Assembly: GCF_010727605.1 (NCBI RefSeq) | Contig: NZ_AP022568.1 | Span: 62,001-126,000 of the forward strand | Length of the DNA: 64,000 nucleotides | Reading direction: 5' to 3' | From: Mycobacterium simiae | Lineage (GTDB): Bacteria; Actinomycetota; Actinomycetes; Mycobacteriales; Mycobacteriaceae | The notes under the pieces: generated by a model | The model's input: the letters and a program-made list of their open reading frames with translations, nothing else | Databases searched by the model: none | Told to the model about the DNA's origin: nothing | Translations under genes and position numbers: made by a program | Part shown: piece by piece, positions 1 through 12,049 of the stretch | Layout: each line of letters begins with the position of its first letter | Numbering within the stretch: the stretch's first letter is position 1

Positions 1-1603
1 GCAGCCCGATGGACGGCTCGTCGAGAACGTAGAGCACCCCGACCAAACCCGAGCCGATCTGGGTGGCCAACCGAATGCGTTGCGCCTCACCGCCGGACAG
101 CGTGGCCGCCGCCCGGGACAGCGACAAATATTCCAGCCCCACGTCGAGCAGGAAGCCCAGCCGCGACTGGATCTCTTTGAGCACCTGCCCCGCGATCGCC
201 TGCTCGCGAGGGCCGAGGGTGAGCGCGTTGAGGAAGTCGGCGCAGTCTGAGATACACAGGTCGCTGACCTCGGCGATGGACTTGGCAGCCCGCTCCCCCC
301 CGAACTCCCCCGTCAGCGTCACCGCCAGGATCTCCGGCTTGAGCCGGGTCCCGTCGCATACCGGGCACGGGATGTCCCGCATGAAGCCCTCGTACCGTTC
401 CTTCATCTGCTCGGATTCGGTCTGCTCCATCTTGCGTTGCAGGAACGCGAGCACCCCCTCGAAATCCGCGTAGTACGAACGGGTTCGGCCGTAGCGGTTG
501 CGGTACCGCACGTGGACCTGGTGATCGGAGCCTTCGAGAATCGCCTTGCGCGCCTTGGCCGGCAGCTTGCGCCACGGCGTGTCGACATCGAATCCGAGTT
601 CCTCGCCGAGGCCGGCCATCATCCGGGTGAAGTATTCCGCGGTGTGCCCCGCCGACCACGGTGCCACGGCGCCCTCGGCCAGGGTGCGGTCCGGGTCCGG
701 CACCACCAGATCGGGATCGACCTCCTTACGGATGCCCAGGCCCACACATTCGGGGCAGGCGCCGTAGGGCGAGTTGAACGAAAACGATCGCGGCTCCAGG
801 TCGTCGACGGCCAGCGGATGTCCGTTGGGACAGGCCAGCTTCTCGGAGAACCGCTGCTCACGTGGGTGGTCGTGCTCGTCACGATCGTCGGGAAACTCCA
901 ACACCACGATGCCGTCGGCGAGGTTCAGCGCGGTCTCGACCGAGTCGGTCAGCCGTTGCTTGGCGGCGACCTTGACGGTCAACCGGTCCACCACGACCTC
1001 GATGTCGTGCTTCTCCTGCTTCTTCAGCTTCGGCGGGTCCGTCAGCGGATGCACCACTCCGTCGACCCGCACCCGGCTGTAACCCTGCGCGTTCAGCTTG
1101 TCGAACAGGTCGGCGAACTCACCCTTACGGGTGCGCACCACCGGGGCGAGCACCAGGAATCGGGTGCCCTCCGGCATCGCCAACACCTGATCGACGATCT
1201 GCTGCGGCGTCTGGCGGGCAATCCGCTCGCCACACACCGGGCAGTGCGGGCTGCCGGCCCGGGCGTAGAGCAGCCGTAGATAGTCGTAGACCTCGGTGAT
1301 CGTGCCGACGGTCGACCTCGGATTTCGGTTCGTCGATTTCTGGTCGATGGACACCGCCGGTGACAGGCCCTCGATGAAGTCGACGTCGGGTTTGTCCATC
1401 TGCCCGAGGAATTGACGGGCATAGGCCGACAGCGACTCCACGTAGCGGCGCTGCCCCTCGGCAAAGATGGTGTCGAAGGCCAACGACGACTTGCCCGATC
1501 CCGACAGCCCGGTGAAGACGATCAGCGAATCGCGCGGCAGGTCGAGGTCGACGCCGCGCAGGTTGTGCTCGCGGGCGCCCTTGATGATCAGGCGGTCAGC
1601 CAC
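1..1603 (-). CDS. uvrA: UvrABC excinuclease subunit A, 5' part (runs off the left edge)
   Basis: UvrA is the damage-sensing ABC ATPase of nucleotide excision repair; it loads UvrB on lesions. About 534 codons are present, covering the first ATPase half. The protein starts at GTG 1603 ([17 protein letters not shown]), preceded by a good AGGAGAGG ribosome site. Visible features are Walker [10 protein letters not shown] at about residue 32, a CPVC zinc-finger half near residue 115, CPEC and [11 protein letters not shown] further on, the ABC signature [12 protein letters not shown] and Walker [13 protein letters not shown] close to the edge. The second ATPase half lies outside the window. It is divergent from the metallo-hydrolase gene, with 120 bp between the starts. 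No clear mycobacterial LexA box is seen in that gap. Confidence 0.97.
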   Translation of the reverse strand, partial: MADRLIIKGAREHNLRGVDLDLPRDSLIVFTGLSGSGKSSLAFDTIFAEGQRRYVESLSAYARQFLGQMDKPDVDFIEGLSPAVSIDQKSTNRNPRSTVGTITEVYDYLRLLYARAGSPHCPVCGERIARQTPQQIVDQVLAMPEGTRFLVLAPVVRTRKGEFADLFDKLNAQGYSRVRVDGVVHPLTDPPKLKKQEKHDIEVVVDRLTVKVAAKQRLTDSVETALNLADGIVVLEFPDDRDEHDHPREQRFSEKLACPNGHPLAVDDLEPRSFSFNSPYGACPECVGLGIRKEVDPDLVVPDPDRTLAEGAVAPWSAGHTAEYFTRMMAGLGEELGFDVDTPWRKLPAKARKAILEGSDHQVHVRYRNRYGRTRSYYADFEGVLAFLQRKMEQTESEQMKERYEGFMRDIPCPVCDGTRLKPEILAVTLTGEFGGERAAKSIAEVSDLCISDCADFLNALTLGPREQAIAGQVLKEIQSRLGFLLDVGLEYLSLSRAAATLSGGEAQRIRLATQIGSGLVGVLYVLDEPSIGL

Positions 1604-1723
1604 GCTGCCCCTCTCCTGGTGTGTTGCTGGCTACCGGCGGCTACTGCGCACGGCGCATTCCATGCTAGGTGCCCCCACCGACAAGACACCCATCCCAATC
1701 CGCGGACCAGTAACCTGTCGCAC

Positions 1724-2401
1724 ATGCCCATCGTGGACGACAACTACACCGGTCACGTCAATCCTGGTACCGCCGCCCGTCGCACCCTGCCCGGGGTCAC
1801 GATCGTCAAAGCATCGGTCGGCCCCATGGACAACAACGCGTACCTCGTGACATGTTCCGAAACCGGCGAAACCCTGCTCATCGACGCGGCCAACGACGCC
1901 GATGTACTGCTCGACCTGATCGGCGAGCACGCACCGAAGCTCTCGCTGATCGTGACCAGCCATCAGCATTTCGATCATTGGCAGGCCCTGGAAGCTGTCG
2001 CCGCGGCCACCGGTGCGCCGACGGCGGCCCACCAGATCGACGCCGAGCCGCTGCCGGTCAAACCCGATCGCTTGTTGGCCCATGGCGACACCGTGCAGGT
2101 CGGCAAGCTGACCTTCGACGTGATCCACCTGCGCGGCCACACGCCCGGATCGGTGGCGCTCGCCCTGGACGGCCCGGCCACCGGCGGGGTGACGCAGCTG
2201 TTCACCGGGGACTGCCTGTTCCCCGGCGGGGTGGGCAAGACCTGGCAGGAGGGCGACTTCACGCAGTTGCTCAACGATGTCACCAGCCGGGTCTTCGAGG
2301 TGTACGCGGATTCCACCGTCGTCTACCCCGGTCACGGCGACGACACGCTGGTGGGTACGGAACGCCCGCATGTCGACGAGTGGCGCGAACGGGGCTGGTA
2401 G
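1724..2401 (+). CDS. Metallo-beta-lactamase-fold hydrolase (Rv1637c-like, glyoxalase II family)
   Basis: A 225-residue cytosolic MBL-fold protein. The metal-binding HxHxDH motif is present as SHQHFDHW near residue 86. The further ligands are in RGHTPGS, GDCLF and the late YPGHGDD. The ATG at 1724 is chosen because the family starts close to MPIVDDNYTG; the longer open frame upstream overlaps the uvrA promoter. Glyoxalase II-like thioester or lactone hydrolysis is the family expectation, but the substrate cannot be read from sequence. Its 3' end faces the stress-protein gene with 52 bp between the stops. Confidence 0.88.
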   Translation: MPIVDDNYTGHVNPGTAARRTLPGVTIVKASVGPMDNNAYLVTCSETGETLLIDAANDADVLLDLIGEHAPKLSLIVTSHQHFDHWQALEAVAAATGAPTAAHQIDAEPLPVKPDRLLAHGDTVQVGKLTFDVIHLRGHTPGSVALALDGPATGGVTQLFTGDCLFPGGVGKTWQEGDFTQLLNDVTSRVFEVYADSTVVYPGHGDDTLVGTERPHVDEWRERGW

Positions 2402-2453
2402 GCCCCGGGTTCGATCGATGCGACGCGGCCGACGGCCGATCAGCGCGACCCGG

Positions 2454-2897
2454 TCAGGAGGTGGTGTGCACGATCAGCACGTCGACGGTAGCGCGACGGG
2501 AGACGTTGGCCGGCACCGAACCCAGCAGCCGGCCCGCGATGGTGCTGAGCCCGACGTTACCCACCACCAGCAGGTCGGCCTTCTCTTCGTCGGCGAGGCT
2601 GACCAGCGCGTCCACCGGGGCACCGACGATCGGGCGCTCCTCGATGTTCTTCGCGCCGGCCTTGTGCGCCCGCTCCTTGGCATCCTGCAAAATCGCGTAG
2701 ATCGGGGCGGTGCCCGACACCTTGTAGCTCTCTTCTTTCAAGACATCGGCGGCCCGGCCGTCCTGAGGCTGGGGCAGGTAGGCGGACGCGATGATCAGCT
2801 TGGCATCGGCCCCGGCGATGGTGGCCGCCCGTTCCACGGCACGCAACGATGAGTCCGAGCCGTCCGTCCCGACCACCACAGTCCGATAAGCGGACAT
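2454..2897 (-). CDS. Universal stress protein, cAMP-binding type (TB15.3 / Rv1636-like)
   Basis: A single-domain UspA protein of 147 residues, the usual length. It begins with the Usp strand-1 nucleotide-contact segment VVVGTDGSDSS and has the late motif GNVGLSTIAGRLLGSVPANV, which matches the ATP/cAMP loop G-x2-G-x9-G-S/T. The ATG at 2897 follows a GGGAGGG ribosome site. The M. tuberculosis counterpart Rv1636 is reported to bind cAMP, and an adenylate cyclase gene lies in this window (29122-30462), though about 26 kb away. It is divergent from the mannosyltransferase gene. Confidence 0.93.
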   Translation of the reverse strand: MSAYRTVVVGTDGSDSSLRAVERAATIAGADAKLIIASAYLPQPQDGRAADVLKEESYKVSGTAPIYAILQDAKERAHKAGAKNIEERPIVGAPVDALVSLADEEKADLLVVGNVGLSTIAGRLLGSVPANVSRRATVDVLIVHTTS

Positions 2898-3221
2898 TTG
2901 CCCTCCCAGTGTCGTTTGCCCAGGCCAACCCCAAGACAGTAGCGCGTTGTCCGATCTAGATGGGTCAGATTAACAACACATCCGCGGCGTGGCGCAAGGC
3001 TTCATCAGCCCTCGTTGAGGGTCGCCACGCTGCGGCGATGGGGTCCGGTGCCGATACTGACGCGATGGCATGCCGCTGTTTCGGCCCGAACGCGTTGCGT
3101 GACGGCCGTTTCCACACACGACGCATCCGGCGGGCACCACAGGTCCGCGAGCCGATCCTCCAGCGCGACGAGATTCGCCGGTGACCAGGTTCATTCGGTG
3201 CGCCCTAAAGTGACAAGCAAC
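2898..3221. other. Intergenic region between the stress protein and mannosyltransferase genes
   Basis: A 324-bp divergent spacer. It must hold promoters for both flanking genes, but I see no convincing -10/-35 pair. A small hairpin (CCCTC, 3-nt loop, GAGGG) lies at 3009-3021. Short open frames here have no Shine-Dalgarno site or recognisable protein family, so none is called. Confidence 0.5.
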
Positions 3222-4802
3222 ATGGCTACGCCCGCGCTTGAGCAGAGTATCCCGGATATCCCGGATGTCGATCCCGGGACCGGGCCCGTAGCAACGCGCG
3301 GCAGGTTGCTCGACCCGTGGCTGATCGCGGTGCTCGCCACCGTCGTCAGCGGCGCCTGGGCCAGTCGGCCGTCGCTGTGGTTCGACGAAGGCGCGACGAT
3401 CTCCGCCGCGGCCAGCAGGACGCTGCCCGAACTGTGGCGACTGCTGGGCCACATCGACGCCGTGCACGGCCTCTACTACCTGCTGATGCACGGTTGGTTC
3501 GCGCTCTTTCCACCGACCGAGTTCTGGTCGCGATTGCCCAGCGCACTGGCCGTCGGCGCCGCCGCCGCCGGGGTCGTGGTGTTCACCCGCCGATTCACCC
3601 CGGGACGCGGGACCGCAGTGTGCGCGGGCGTCATCTTCGCGATTCTTCCGCGCACCACCTGGGCCGGGATGGAAGCTCGTTCGTATGCCCTGTCGGTCGC
3701 CGCGGCGATATGGCTGACGGTGTTGCTCGTCGCCGCAGTGCGGCGAAGCCGGCCCCGGTGGTGGGTCGGCTACACGGTTGGGTTGATGATGTCGATTTTG
3801 TTGAGCCTCAACCTGATCCTGCTCGTGCTGGTGTACGCGGCGATGCTGCCGATGTTGACGCGCGGCGGGGCGCGCAAGTCGCCGGCGCTGTGGTGGGCGG
3901 CTGCCACGGCCGTCGCGTTGGGCGTCATGACCCCGTTCGTGGTGTTCGCCCACGGGCAGGCGTTCCAGGTGAATTGGCTGTTCCCGGTGAGCTGGCACTA
4001 CGCGTTCGACATCACCCAGCGGCAGTATTTCGATCACAGCGTGCCGGTCGCGGTGCTCAGCGCCGTCGTCATGGTGGCCGCGATCGCCGCCCGACTGGCC
4101 GGGGCACCCGCCCCGGCCGGTGACATGCGACGCCTGGTCATCATCTGTGTCGCGTGGATCGTGCTGCCCACCGCCGCGGTGGTGATCTACTCGGCCGTCG
4201 CCGAGCCGATGTACTTTCCGCGCTACCTGATTCTGACCACCCCGGCAATGGCGGTGCTGCTGGCCATCTGCGTTGTCACCGTGGCGCGCCGACCGGTGCT
4301 GATCGCCGGCGTGGTGGCAGTGTTTGCGGCGGCCGCCGTTCCGAACTACCTATTCATCCAGCGTTGGCCGTACGCGAAGGAAGGCTGGGATTACAGCCAA
4401 GTGGCCGACGTGATCAGCGCGCACGCCGCACCCGGCGACTGCTTGCTGGTGGACAACACGGTGCCGTGGCGGCCAGGCCCGATTCGCGCCCTGCTGGCCA
4501 CCCGACCGGCGGCGTTCCGCCCCCTGATCGACATCGAGCGCGGCGTGTACGGGCCGAAGGTCGGTTCGCTGTGGGACGGGCACGTCGCGGTGTGGCTGAC
4601 GACCGCCAAGATCAACAAGTGCACGACGCTGTGGACCATCACCAACTACGACAAGTCGTTTCCCGATCATCAAGTCGGACGGGGCTTGCCGCCAGGGGTT
4701 TTCGGCCGCGCCCCGGCGTTTCGCTTCCCCGCCTACCTCGGCTTCCAAATCGTGGAGCGATGGCAATTCCACTACTCTCAGGTCATCAAATCGACACGAT
4801 GA
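3222..4802 (+). CDS. GT-C polyprenyl-phosphomannose-dependent mannosyltransferase (Rv1635c / CapA-like)
   Basis: A 526-residue polytopic membrane protein of the GT-C (PMT/ArnT-like) class. After a short cytosolic N-terminus, a first membrane segment (LIAVLATVVSGAWA) leads into the catalytic acidic pair in WFDEG (Asp55-Glu56) in the first periplasmic loop. About ten more hydrophobic segments and a soluble C-terminal domain follow. The M. tuberculosis orthologue adds the first mannose of the mannose caps on lipoarabinomannan, using decaprenyl-phosphomannose; the same job is inferred here. The ATG at 3222 is preferred; an in-frame GTG a few codons upstream is possible. Confidence 0.87.
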   Translation: MATPALEQSIPDIPDVDPGTGPVATRGRLLDPWLIAVLATVVSGAWASRPSLWFDEGATISAAASRTLPELWRLLGHIDAVHGLYYLLMHGWFALFPPTEFWSRLPSALAVGAAAAGVVVFTRRFTPGRGTAVCAGVIFAILPRTTWAGMEARSYALSVAAAIWLTVLLVAAVRRSRPRWWVGYTVGLMMSILLSLNLILLVLVYAAMLPMLTRGGARKSPALWWAAATAVALGVMTPFVVFAHGQAFQVNWLFPVSWHYAFDITQRQYFDHSVPVAVLSAVVMVAAIAARLAGAPAPAGDMRRLVIICVAWIVLPTAAVVIYSAVAEPMYFPRYLILTTPAMAVLLAICVVTVARRPVLIAGVVAVFAAAAVPNYLFIQRWPYAKEGWDYSQVADVISAHAAPGDCLLVDNTVPWRPGPIRALLATRPAAFRPLIDIERGVYGPKVGSLWDGHVAVWLTTAKINKCTTLWTITNYDKSFPDHQVGRGLPPGVFGRAPAFRFPAYLGFQIVERWQFHYSQVIKSTR

Positions 4803-4840
4803 CCGGAAAGCGAGAGTGCCGGCGCTAGCTGGTTGACGAC

Positions 4841-5560
4841 ATGGGAGATTGGCTGTCGGGCCCGCTGCTGGGCGGCAATGTGCAAAACCTGCGGCACTTC
4901 GTCGAGCTCTTCGCGGCGTTCGGGTTGACCGCGCTGATCGGCCTAGAGCGCACCGTGCAGGGCAAGAGCGCCGGACTGCGCACCCAGACCATCGTCGGCA
5001 CGTCGGCGGCGCTGATCATGCTGGTCAGCAAGTACGGCTTCGCCAATGTGTTGGCTCCGGGCACGGTCATCCTCGACCCGTCCCGGGTGGCGGCCCAAAT
5101 CGTCACGGGCGTCGGGTTTTTGGGTGCGGGGCTGATTATCACGCGCCGCGGCGCCGTGCACGGCCTCACCACCGCGGCGGCCGTCTGGGAGTCCGCGGCC
5201 GTCGGCATGGCGTCCGGTGCCGGCTTGCTGCTGCTCGCCATGGTGGTGGTGCTGCTGCACTTTGTCAGCGCCCTGGCCTTCAGCGCGGTGGAGCGTCAAC
5301 TGGGAGCCAGGTTGCGTGGGACCACGCGGCTGCAGGTCATTTACGAAAACGGCCGAGGCGTGCTGCGCGAAGTGCTGCGAGTGTGCGGGCAACGCGACTG
5401 GCAACTGACCGAGCTCGACGCCGACGCTCACGACATCGACAACGGCGAGGTCCGGGTGACGATGACGCTGTCGGGTTCGCGAATGGGAATGGCGCCAGAG
5501 GCTTTGACCGCGATCAACGGCGTCATCGCCGTGCTGCGGGCCGAGGAAACGACGGACTAG
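4841..5560 (+). CDS. MgtC/SapB family membrane protein
   Basis: A 239-residue protein with the MgtC fold. An N-terminal domain of four to five helices carries the family signatures GLERTVQGKSAGLRTQT and IVTGVGFLGAGLI. A soluble ACT-like C-terminal domain starts near residue 160 (LRGTTRLQVIYENGRG). MgtC proteins are tied to magnesium limitation, acid survival and virulence in intracellular bacteria and act on ATP synthase or membrane potential, but this copy's role is unknown. I do not recall an MgtC gene at this place in M. tuberculosis, whose known mgtC is elsewhere. It lies 38 bp after the mannosyltransferase on the same strand and may share its transcript. Confidence 0.88.
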   Translation: MGDWLSGPLLGGNVQNLRHFVELFAAFGLTALIGLERTVQGKSAGLRTQTIVGTSAALIMLVSKYGFANVLAPGTVILDPSRVAAQIVTGVGFLGAGLIITRRGAVHGLTTAAAVWESAAVGMASGAGLLLLAMVVVLLHFVSALAFSAVERQLGARLRGTTRLQVIYENGRGVLREVLRVCGQRDWQLTELDADAHDIDNGEVRVTMTLSGSRMGMAPEALTAINGVIAVLRAEETTD

Positions 5561-5572
5561 GTCAGTGCTCGG

Positions 5573-5584
5573 CACGGGCCCGTG
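5573..5584. repeat. 12-bp perfect palindrome between convergent genes
   Basis: CACGGGCCCGTG lies in the 71-bp gap where the MgtC-like and MFS genes converge. It could be part of a transcript-end hairpin, but it has no loop and no T tract, so a terminator is not proven. Confidence 0.3.
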
Positions 5585-5631
5585 ACGGTCACCGACGCAT
5601 CGCAGACGGCGATCCCGCGTTTCGTGCGGCT

Positions 5632-7026
5632 TCAGCGATCCCGCAGGCCGGCCTGGGTGGAGGCGATTACGGCCGTCGCCGCGAGCCCCGCGATCACGGC
5701 ATACAACCAGCGCGCGGCGCCCAAGTCCGCGCCGCCGGCGTTGTTGACCACTACGCCCGCGAGCCCGGCTCCGAAGGCCGCCGAGATCAACTGGACCGTG
5801 TTGATCGCCGCCGCGGCCGCGCTGCCCTCGGCAGGGTCGTCGACCAGGTCCATGGCCCGCATGGACAGATGCGGCCAGGTCATCCCGATGCCGATGCCGG
5901 CAATCAACAATCCCCCGGCCCAAATCAGAACGACGCCGAGCGACGCGTCGTCGCGCTGGGTCGCCGCGGTCAGCGCCAGGCCCGACGCCATCACCAACGG
6001 CGCCACCGCAACCACCCGACTTACGACGCGGGGGGTGCTCAGCGAGGCGCTGCCCACCTCGGCGATCGTCCAGCCCAACGCCAACGCCGCGCCCAAAAAG
6101 CCGGCCTCGACCGGCGTCAGATGCGCCAACCGCTGACCGAACAGCGGCACGTACGTGTCGACCATTACCGCACCCATCTGGATCGCCATGGTCAGGTAGA
6201 CCCATTTCAACGGTCCGCGACCAAAGACGCTGGGCGGCAACACTCCTGCCCGCACCGTTCGCTCGACGCGAACAAATATCCCGATCAGCACCAGACCAGC
6301 GGCCAGCAGTCCCGCGGTGGCGCAAACATTGCGCGGCAACTCCGCGGCGCTGACCGCCAGCGCGGCGCCACCCAGCAATATCAGTGACCACACCGGCACC
6401 GGGCTCACCGCCGCCGTCGCCTCACCCGGCACGGCGTTGGTGAGCACGATGAGCACCAGCACCGCCAGCAGTGCGGTCAGGATCGCCATGGCGCCAAAGG
6501 CCCACCGCCACAACCCAAATTGCGCAAACAGGCCGCCGATCGCGGGGCCGACCAACGTCGCTACTCCCCACATCGCCGACACCAGCGCCGAGCCGCGGGT
6601 CCACAGCGAACGCGGCAGGGTGGTGTTGATCAGCGCGTAACCCAATCCCGCCAGCAGACCACCGGCCACCCCCTGTAAGGCGCGTCCGGCGATCAGAATC
6701 TCCATGTTCGGCGCGACCGCACACACGATGCTCGCGACGCCGAAAACCACGAGGCCGGCGAGGAAGGAGGCGCGGGCACCCAGACGCAGGTGCAACGTGT
6801 TCACCGTGGCCGCCGCGACCACCGAGCCGACCAGGTACAGGGTGATCACCCAGGCGTAGAGTCGGCCGCCGCCGATTTCCGCGATCGTGCTGGGCAGCAA
6901 GCTCGTGGTGAGGAATTCGTTGGTGGCGTACAGCAGGACACCGCCGGCCAGCAGTGTGGAGGTGCCCAGGTACCTGCCGAGCAGCTCGCGCCAACTGCCG
7001 ACGTCGCTCGCCGTATTCGCCACCAC
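5632..7026 (-). CDS. MFS drug/proton antiporter, 14-TM type (Rv1634-like)
   Basis: A 464-residue major facilitator of the EmrB/QacA type with about 14 hydrophobic segments. Family motifs are LYLVGSVVAAATVNTLHLRLGAR (motif A region, loop 2-3), the GRALQGVAGG stretch of motif B and GPAIGGLFAQ of motif C. The start is GTG 7026, followed directly by a second GTG, 22 bp after the uvrB stop on the same strand, so co-transcription with uvrB is likely. The M. tuberculosis homologue has been linked to fluoroquinolone efflux; substrate assignment here is only by analogy. Confidence 0.88.
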   Translation of the reverse strand: MVANTASDVGSWRELLGRYLGTSTLLAGGVLLYATNEFLTTSLLPSTIAEIGGGRLYAWVITLYLVGSVVAAATVNTLHLRLGARASFLAGLVVFGVASIVCAVAPNMEILIAGRALQGVAGGLLAGLGYALINTTLPRSLWTRGSALVSAMWGVATLVGPAIGGLFAQFGLWRWAFGAMAILTALLAVLVLIVLTNAVPGEATAAVSPVPVWSLILLGGAALAVSAAELPRNVCATAGLLAAGLVLIGIFVRVERTVRAGVLPPSVFGRGPLKWVYLTMAIQMGAVMVDTYVPLFGQRLAHLTPVEAGFLGAALALGWTIAEVGSASLSTPRVVSRVVAVAPLVMASGLALTAATQRDDASLGVVLIWAGGLLIAGIGIGMTWPHLSMRAMDLVDDPAEGSAAAAAINTVQLISAAFGAGLAGVVVNNAGGADLGAARWLYAVIAGLAATAVIASTQAGLRDR

Positions 7027-7048
7027 TACACCGTATGAGGTGCCCGGA

Positions 7049-9205
<2,157 letters not shown>

Positions 9206-9265
9206 GACCCCAGGGTAGATGGGCGCACCGACAAGTGCGGCGATGCAGGTCTTAGGATCGACTCG

Positions 9266-9754
9266 ATGACGAGTTCTTCTGACTTGGTGGCGGTCGATCT
9301 GACCGAAAGAGAACGCGAGTTCATACAGCAAGCGCTGGAGCAATGGGCGCTGTCGGCCGCCGACGCGCCGTTTCCATTCCAGATACTCGGATTGTCGACG
9401 TGGGATGAGTTCGGCGACCTCACCGTCCGTCTTAAGCGCGCAGTCACCAACGGCGCGTCACTCACAGACCTGGACTGGGCGCGAGCGCTGTTTTTGACCG
9501 AAATCACTTGGGCGAGCGACCTGATTGGGGCGGGCTTGGACTTCGCAACCGTCACCGGATTCTCGGACACCGAAGCGGTGAGTTTGCTGCGCGGACTACA
9601 GCGCCGCCGCAAAATCGGTGGCCGTACACGGGCGAAATTGCTATTTCCAAATGGTGGGAGAACCCGCACCGCATCGGAAATAGAGGAAGAGAAGCAATGG
9701 GCGGAAAACGTACGCCGCGAACAGGAGGGGCGGCATTATCCCCCCGGTCTGTAA
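9266..9754 (+). CDS. Conserved mycobacterial protein of unknown function (Rv1632c-like)
   Basis: A 162-residue soluble protein, rich in acidic and tryptophan residues, without signal peptide or membrane segment. Its middle part ([14 protein letters not shown] ... [17 protein letters not shown]) looks helical, and the C-terminus is charged ([17 protein letters not shown]). I place it as the Rv1632c counterpart from its position divergent from uvrB and its size; no function is known to me. It starts at ATG 9266, 60 bp from the uvrB start, and its stop lies 10 bp from the convergent kinase gene. Confidence 0.75.
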   Translation: MTSSSDLVAVDLTEREREFIQQALEQWALSAADAPFPFQILGLSTWDEFGDLTVRLKRAVTNGASLTDLDWARALFLTEITWASDLIGAGLDFATVTGFSDTEAVSLLRGLQRRRKIGGRTRAKLLFPNGGRTRTASEIEEEKQWAENVRREQEGRHYPPGL

Positions 9755-9764
9755 ACACGCCCAC

Positions 9765-11789
9765 TCAGTGCCGCGTCCACATCCGGGTGACCGGATCGCA
9801 TTGCAGCAGATAGCCGTCGTTCGAGGTGGACATCGCGAACACCGGGACGTCGGGCAGATCGCACGAGCTGCCCGCGGCGTGCACCCCGGTCGCGATCGGT
9901 GCCTTGTCCCAGGTGTTGCCCTCGCACACCACCTGCTCGTTGCTGGTCGGATCGTAGGCCAGCTTGTCGATGTCGGTGCACAACCCGCCGAGCACCGCCG
10001 GCGCCGGGTGCGCCGGAGTGGTCGAACCGCTGATCACCTGGGTGGGATCCCCCAGCGCCACGCCCGCCGGCGCGTCACCGACCCGGGTGGCCACGACGGG
10101 GACGCGCACCACGGCGCCCTGCGCGCCGCAGTCGTTACTCAGCACGGTCTCGGTTTCGGTGCCGCGCAAGGAGCCGTCCGGTTGCTGCGCCAGCGACCAG
10201 GACACCGTCTCCTGTTGCGTGGCCCGGACCTGTGCGTTGGGCAGACGGCAGCCGACTCGCTGTTGTTCGGGTGTGCCCTGCCAATACCCACCGGCGAACC
10301 GCAGGGTGTCGGTTGCGCCGCCATCGGCGGTGCTGGCCACCTGGTGGTTGCTGTCGTCGAGCTGGACGCCGGTGGCCACGCATCCGTTGGTGGTGCACGC
10401 CGAACGGAACGCCCACCAGTTGGTCGCTACCCCGTCGTGCCGGATCGGCACCCCGTTGGTGGTCCGCTTGGTCCGGTCGTAGGTCAGTTGGTACGTGCCG
10501 GTCAGCACCGGTCCACCGGGACGCGGCGCGGCGCTGACGGTAGGCGCTGACGGTCTCGAGGCCAGCGCGGGGTTGGGCGGCGCAGCGGCCGGCTCGAACG
10601 AGTACAGCGTCGACCAGGTCGCCGCCACGGCAATCAGCACCGCACTCACCAGCGCAGCCGACCACCGGGTCCGTGACGAGAACCTGTGGTACGCCGCCAA
10701 CGCGACACCACGGGCCCCCGGTCGAAATCGCCGTGCGTTCGAGGTGGCACCGAGCCGGGCCGGATCCCGGTCGGCGCCCAGGTGCTCGGCCACGGCGGCG
10801 GCGAAGTCGCGGCACCGGTCGAAGCGGTCGGTGGGTTGCTTGCACAGCGCCTTGGCGAACACGTCGTCCAGCGGTGCAAGATCCGGACGGAACTCGCTGA
10901 GCCGGGGCGGATCCTCGTGCAGATGCTGGCTGATCACCGCGATCGGATTGGAATGCTGAAACGGCGGCGCACCTGTCAGCAGGTGAAAAGCAGTGGCGGC
11001 CAACGCATATTGATCAGCGCGCCGATCGATGGCGGACCCGGTCATCTGCTCCGGCGCGGCATACGCGACCGTCCCCACGGCGACGTTGGTCTCGGTGATC
11101 CCGCTGATGTTCCCCAGATGCCGGGCCACTCCAAAGTCCGCCAACAAGATTCGTTGGTCGTCGTCGCCGGGATGGGTAAGCAGGATGTTGGCCGGTTTGA
11201 CATCGCGATGCAACAGTCCCCGATCGTGCGCGTAATCCAGAGCGCCCGCGACGGCGTGCAGAATTGCACACACCTGGCTTAGTGGCATGCCGTCCTGATA
11301 CCGCTCCTTGAGCAATCGCGACGCGTCGGTACCTTCGACGTAGTCCATCGAAATCCACAGCTGCCCGTCGACTTCACCGCGATCGTGGACGCCGACGATG
11401 TGTGGGTGCCACAGCGTGGCGGCGAGATCGGCTTCCCGGTTGAATCTTTCGCGGAATTCACTGTCCGCGGTGACGGCCTCGGCGAGAACCTTGATGACAT
11501 CGCGGCGCGGCAGCCGAGGATGCAGAGCCAGATAAACCTCGGCCATGCCGCCGGCCCCCAGCCGCCGCAGGATCGTGTAGCCGGCGAAGGAAGAGCCGTT
11601 GGCCATCGCCGCGCGCGGCCCGCTGGTCTGGCCGCGCGGCGCCTCGGGCGATCGGCCAAATCCGGCGTTGGGACCCGAATTACCCAGTGGTGCACGGCGA
11701 ACCAGGTGGACGACGGTGGTCAGTCGTGAGTTGCTCAGCAGCCGGCGGCCGCTGCCGGAGCGCCCGGCCGGACGCTTCAGCTCGTCCAT
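9765..11789 (-). CDS. PknF-like transmembrane Ser/Thr protein kinase with extracellular domain
   Basis: A 674-residue Hanks-type kinase. The glycine loop [10 protein letters not shown] is at residues 77-86, the ATP-binding Lys at 100, the catalytic loop HRDVKPAN at 194-201 and DFG at 218-220. A single membrane helix spans about 376-396. A Pro-rich linker and an extracellular domain of about 260 residues with at least eight Cys follow, with no PASTA repeat. The catalytic half closely resembles M. tuberculosis PknF, including the region around the ATP site and the post-DFG segment. The start is uncertain: ATG 11789 has a GGGGGG ribosome site but adds 61 low-complexity residues; ATG 11606 fits the family length but lacks a ribosome site. 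It is divergent from its likely substrate, the FHA-ABC exporter. Confidence 0.9.
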   Translation of the reverse strand: MDELKRPAGRSGSGRRLLSNSRLTTVVHLVRRAPLGNSGPNAGFGRSPEAPRGQTSGPRAAMANGSSFAGYTILRRLGAGGMAEVYLALHPRLPRRDVIKVLAEAVTADSEFRERFNREADLAATLWHPHIVGVHDRGEVDGQLWISMDYVEGTDASRLLKERYQDGMPLSQVCAILHAVAGALDYAHDRGLLHRDVKPANILLTHPGDDDQRILLADFGVARHLGNISGITETNVAVGTVAYAAPEQMTGSAIDRRADQYALAATAFHLLTGAPPFQHSNPIAVISQHLHEDPPRLSEFRPDLAPLDDVFAKALCKQPTDRFDRCRDFAAAVAEHLGADRDPARLGATSNARRFRPGARGVALAAYHRFSSRTRWSAALVSAVLIAVAATWSTLYSFEPAAAPPNPALASRPSAPTVSAAPRPGGPVLTGTYQLTYDRTKRTTNGVPIRHDGVATNWWAFRSACTTNGCVATGVQLDDSNHQVASTADGGATDTLRFAGGYWQGTPEQQRVGCRLPNAQVRATQQETVSWSLAQQPDGSLRGTETETVLSNDCGAQGAVVRVPVVATRVGDAPAGVALGDPTQVISGSTTPAHPAPAVLGGLCTDIDKLAYDPTSNEQVVCEGNTWDKAPIATGVHAAGSSCDLPDVPVFAMSTSNDGYLLQCDPVTRMWTRH

Positions 11790-11941
11790 CTATGTTTGCC
11801 CCCCATGTGCGAAATCCGGTGGGTACGTGTTCGCGGCGCGCGGCCACGACGAATCTCCCCCGGTACCTTTCGCATTCGGATCATGCCCGACGCGGCTAGG
11901 TGGAACGCTGCCGGACGCTATGAGCCAGCTGTGAGCCTTCC

Positions 11942-11986
11942 GCATCGATGCACAGCATCGATACAAGCATCGATACAAGCATCGAT
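11942..11986. repeat. Four GCATCGAT iterons in a divergent promoter
   Basis: GCATCGAT occurs at 11942, 11955, 11967 and 11979, that is, at 13, 12 and 12 bp spacing. The last three are followed by ACA, and each core is the palindrome ATCGAT. The array lies in the 260-bp gap between the kinase and FHA-ABC exporter starts. Regular spacing of a palindromic core in a shared promoter suggests a protein-binding array, though simple slippage of a 12-bp unit would look the same. Confidence 0.6.
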
Positions 11987-12049
11987 ACATAGCCAAGTCA
12001 CAGGCTCATCCCATGCAGAGCTTCGACTCCGCACACCAATACTTGAATA

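Noticed and set aside
1604-1723. SOS box in the uvrA promoter
   Set aside because: No spaced LexA palindrome could be found in the 120-bp gap.
2960-3184. A 74-codon open frame upstream of the mannosyltransferase
   Set aside because: No family likeness or ribosome site; it is in the divergent promoter region.
11790-11996. Short minus-strand frame with a repeated YRCL pattern
   Set aside because: The peptide repeat only mirrors the 12-bp iterons; no ribosome site.
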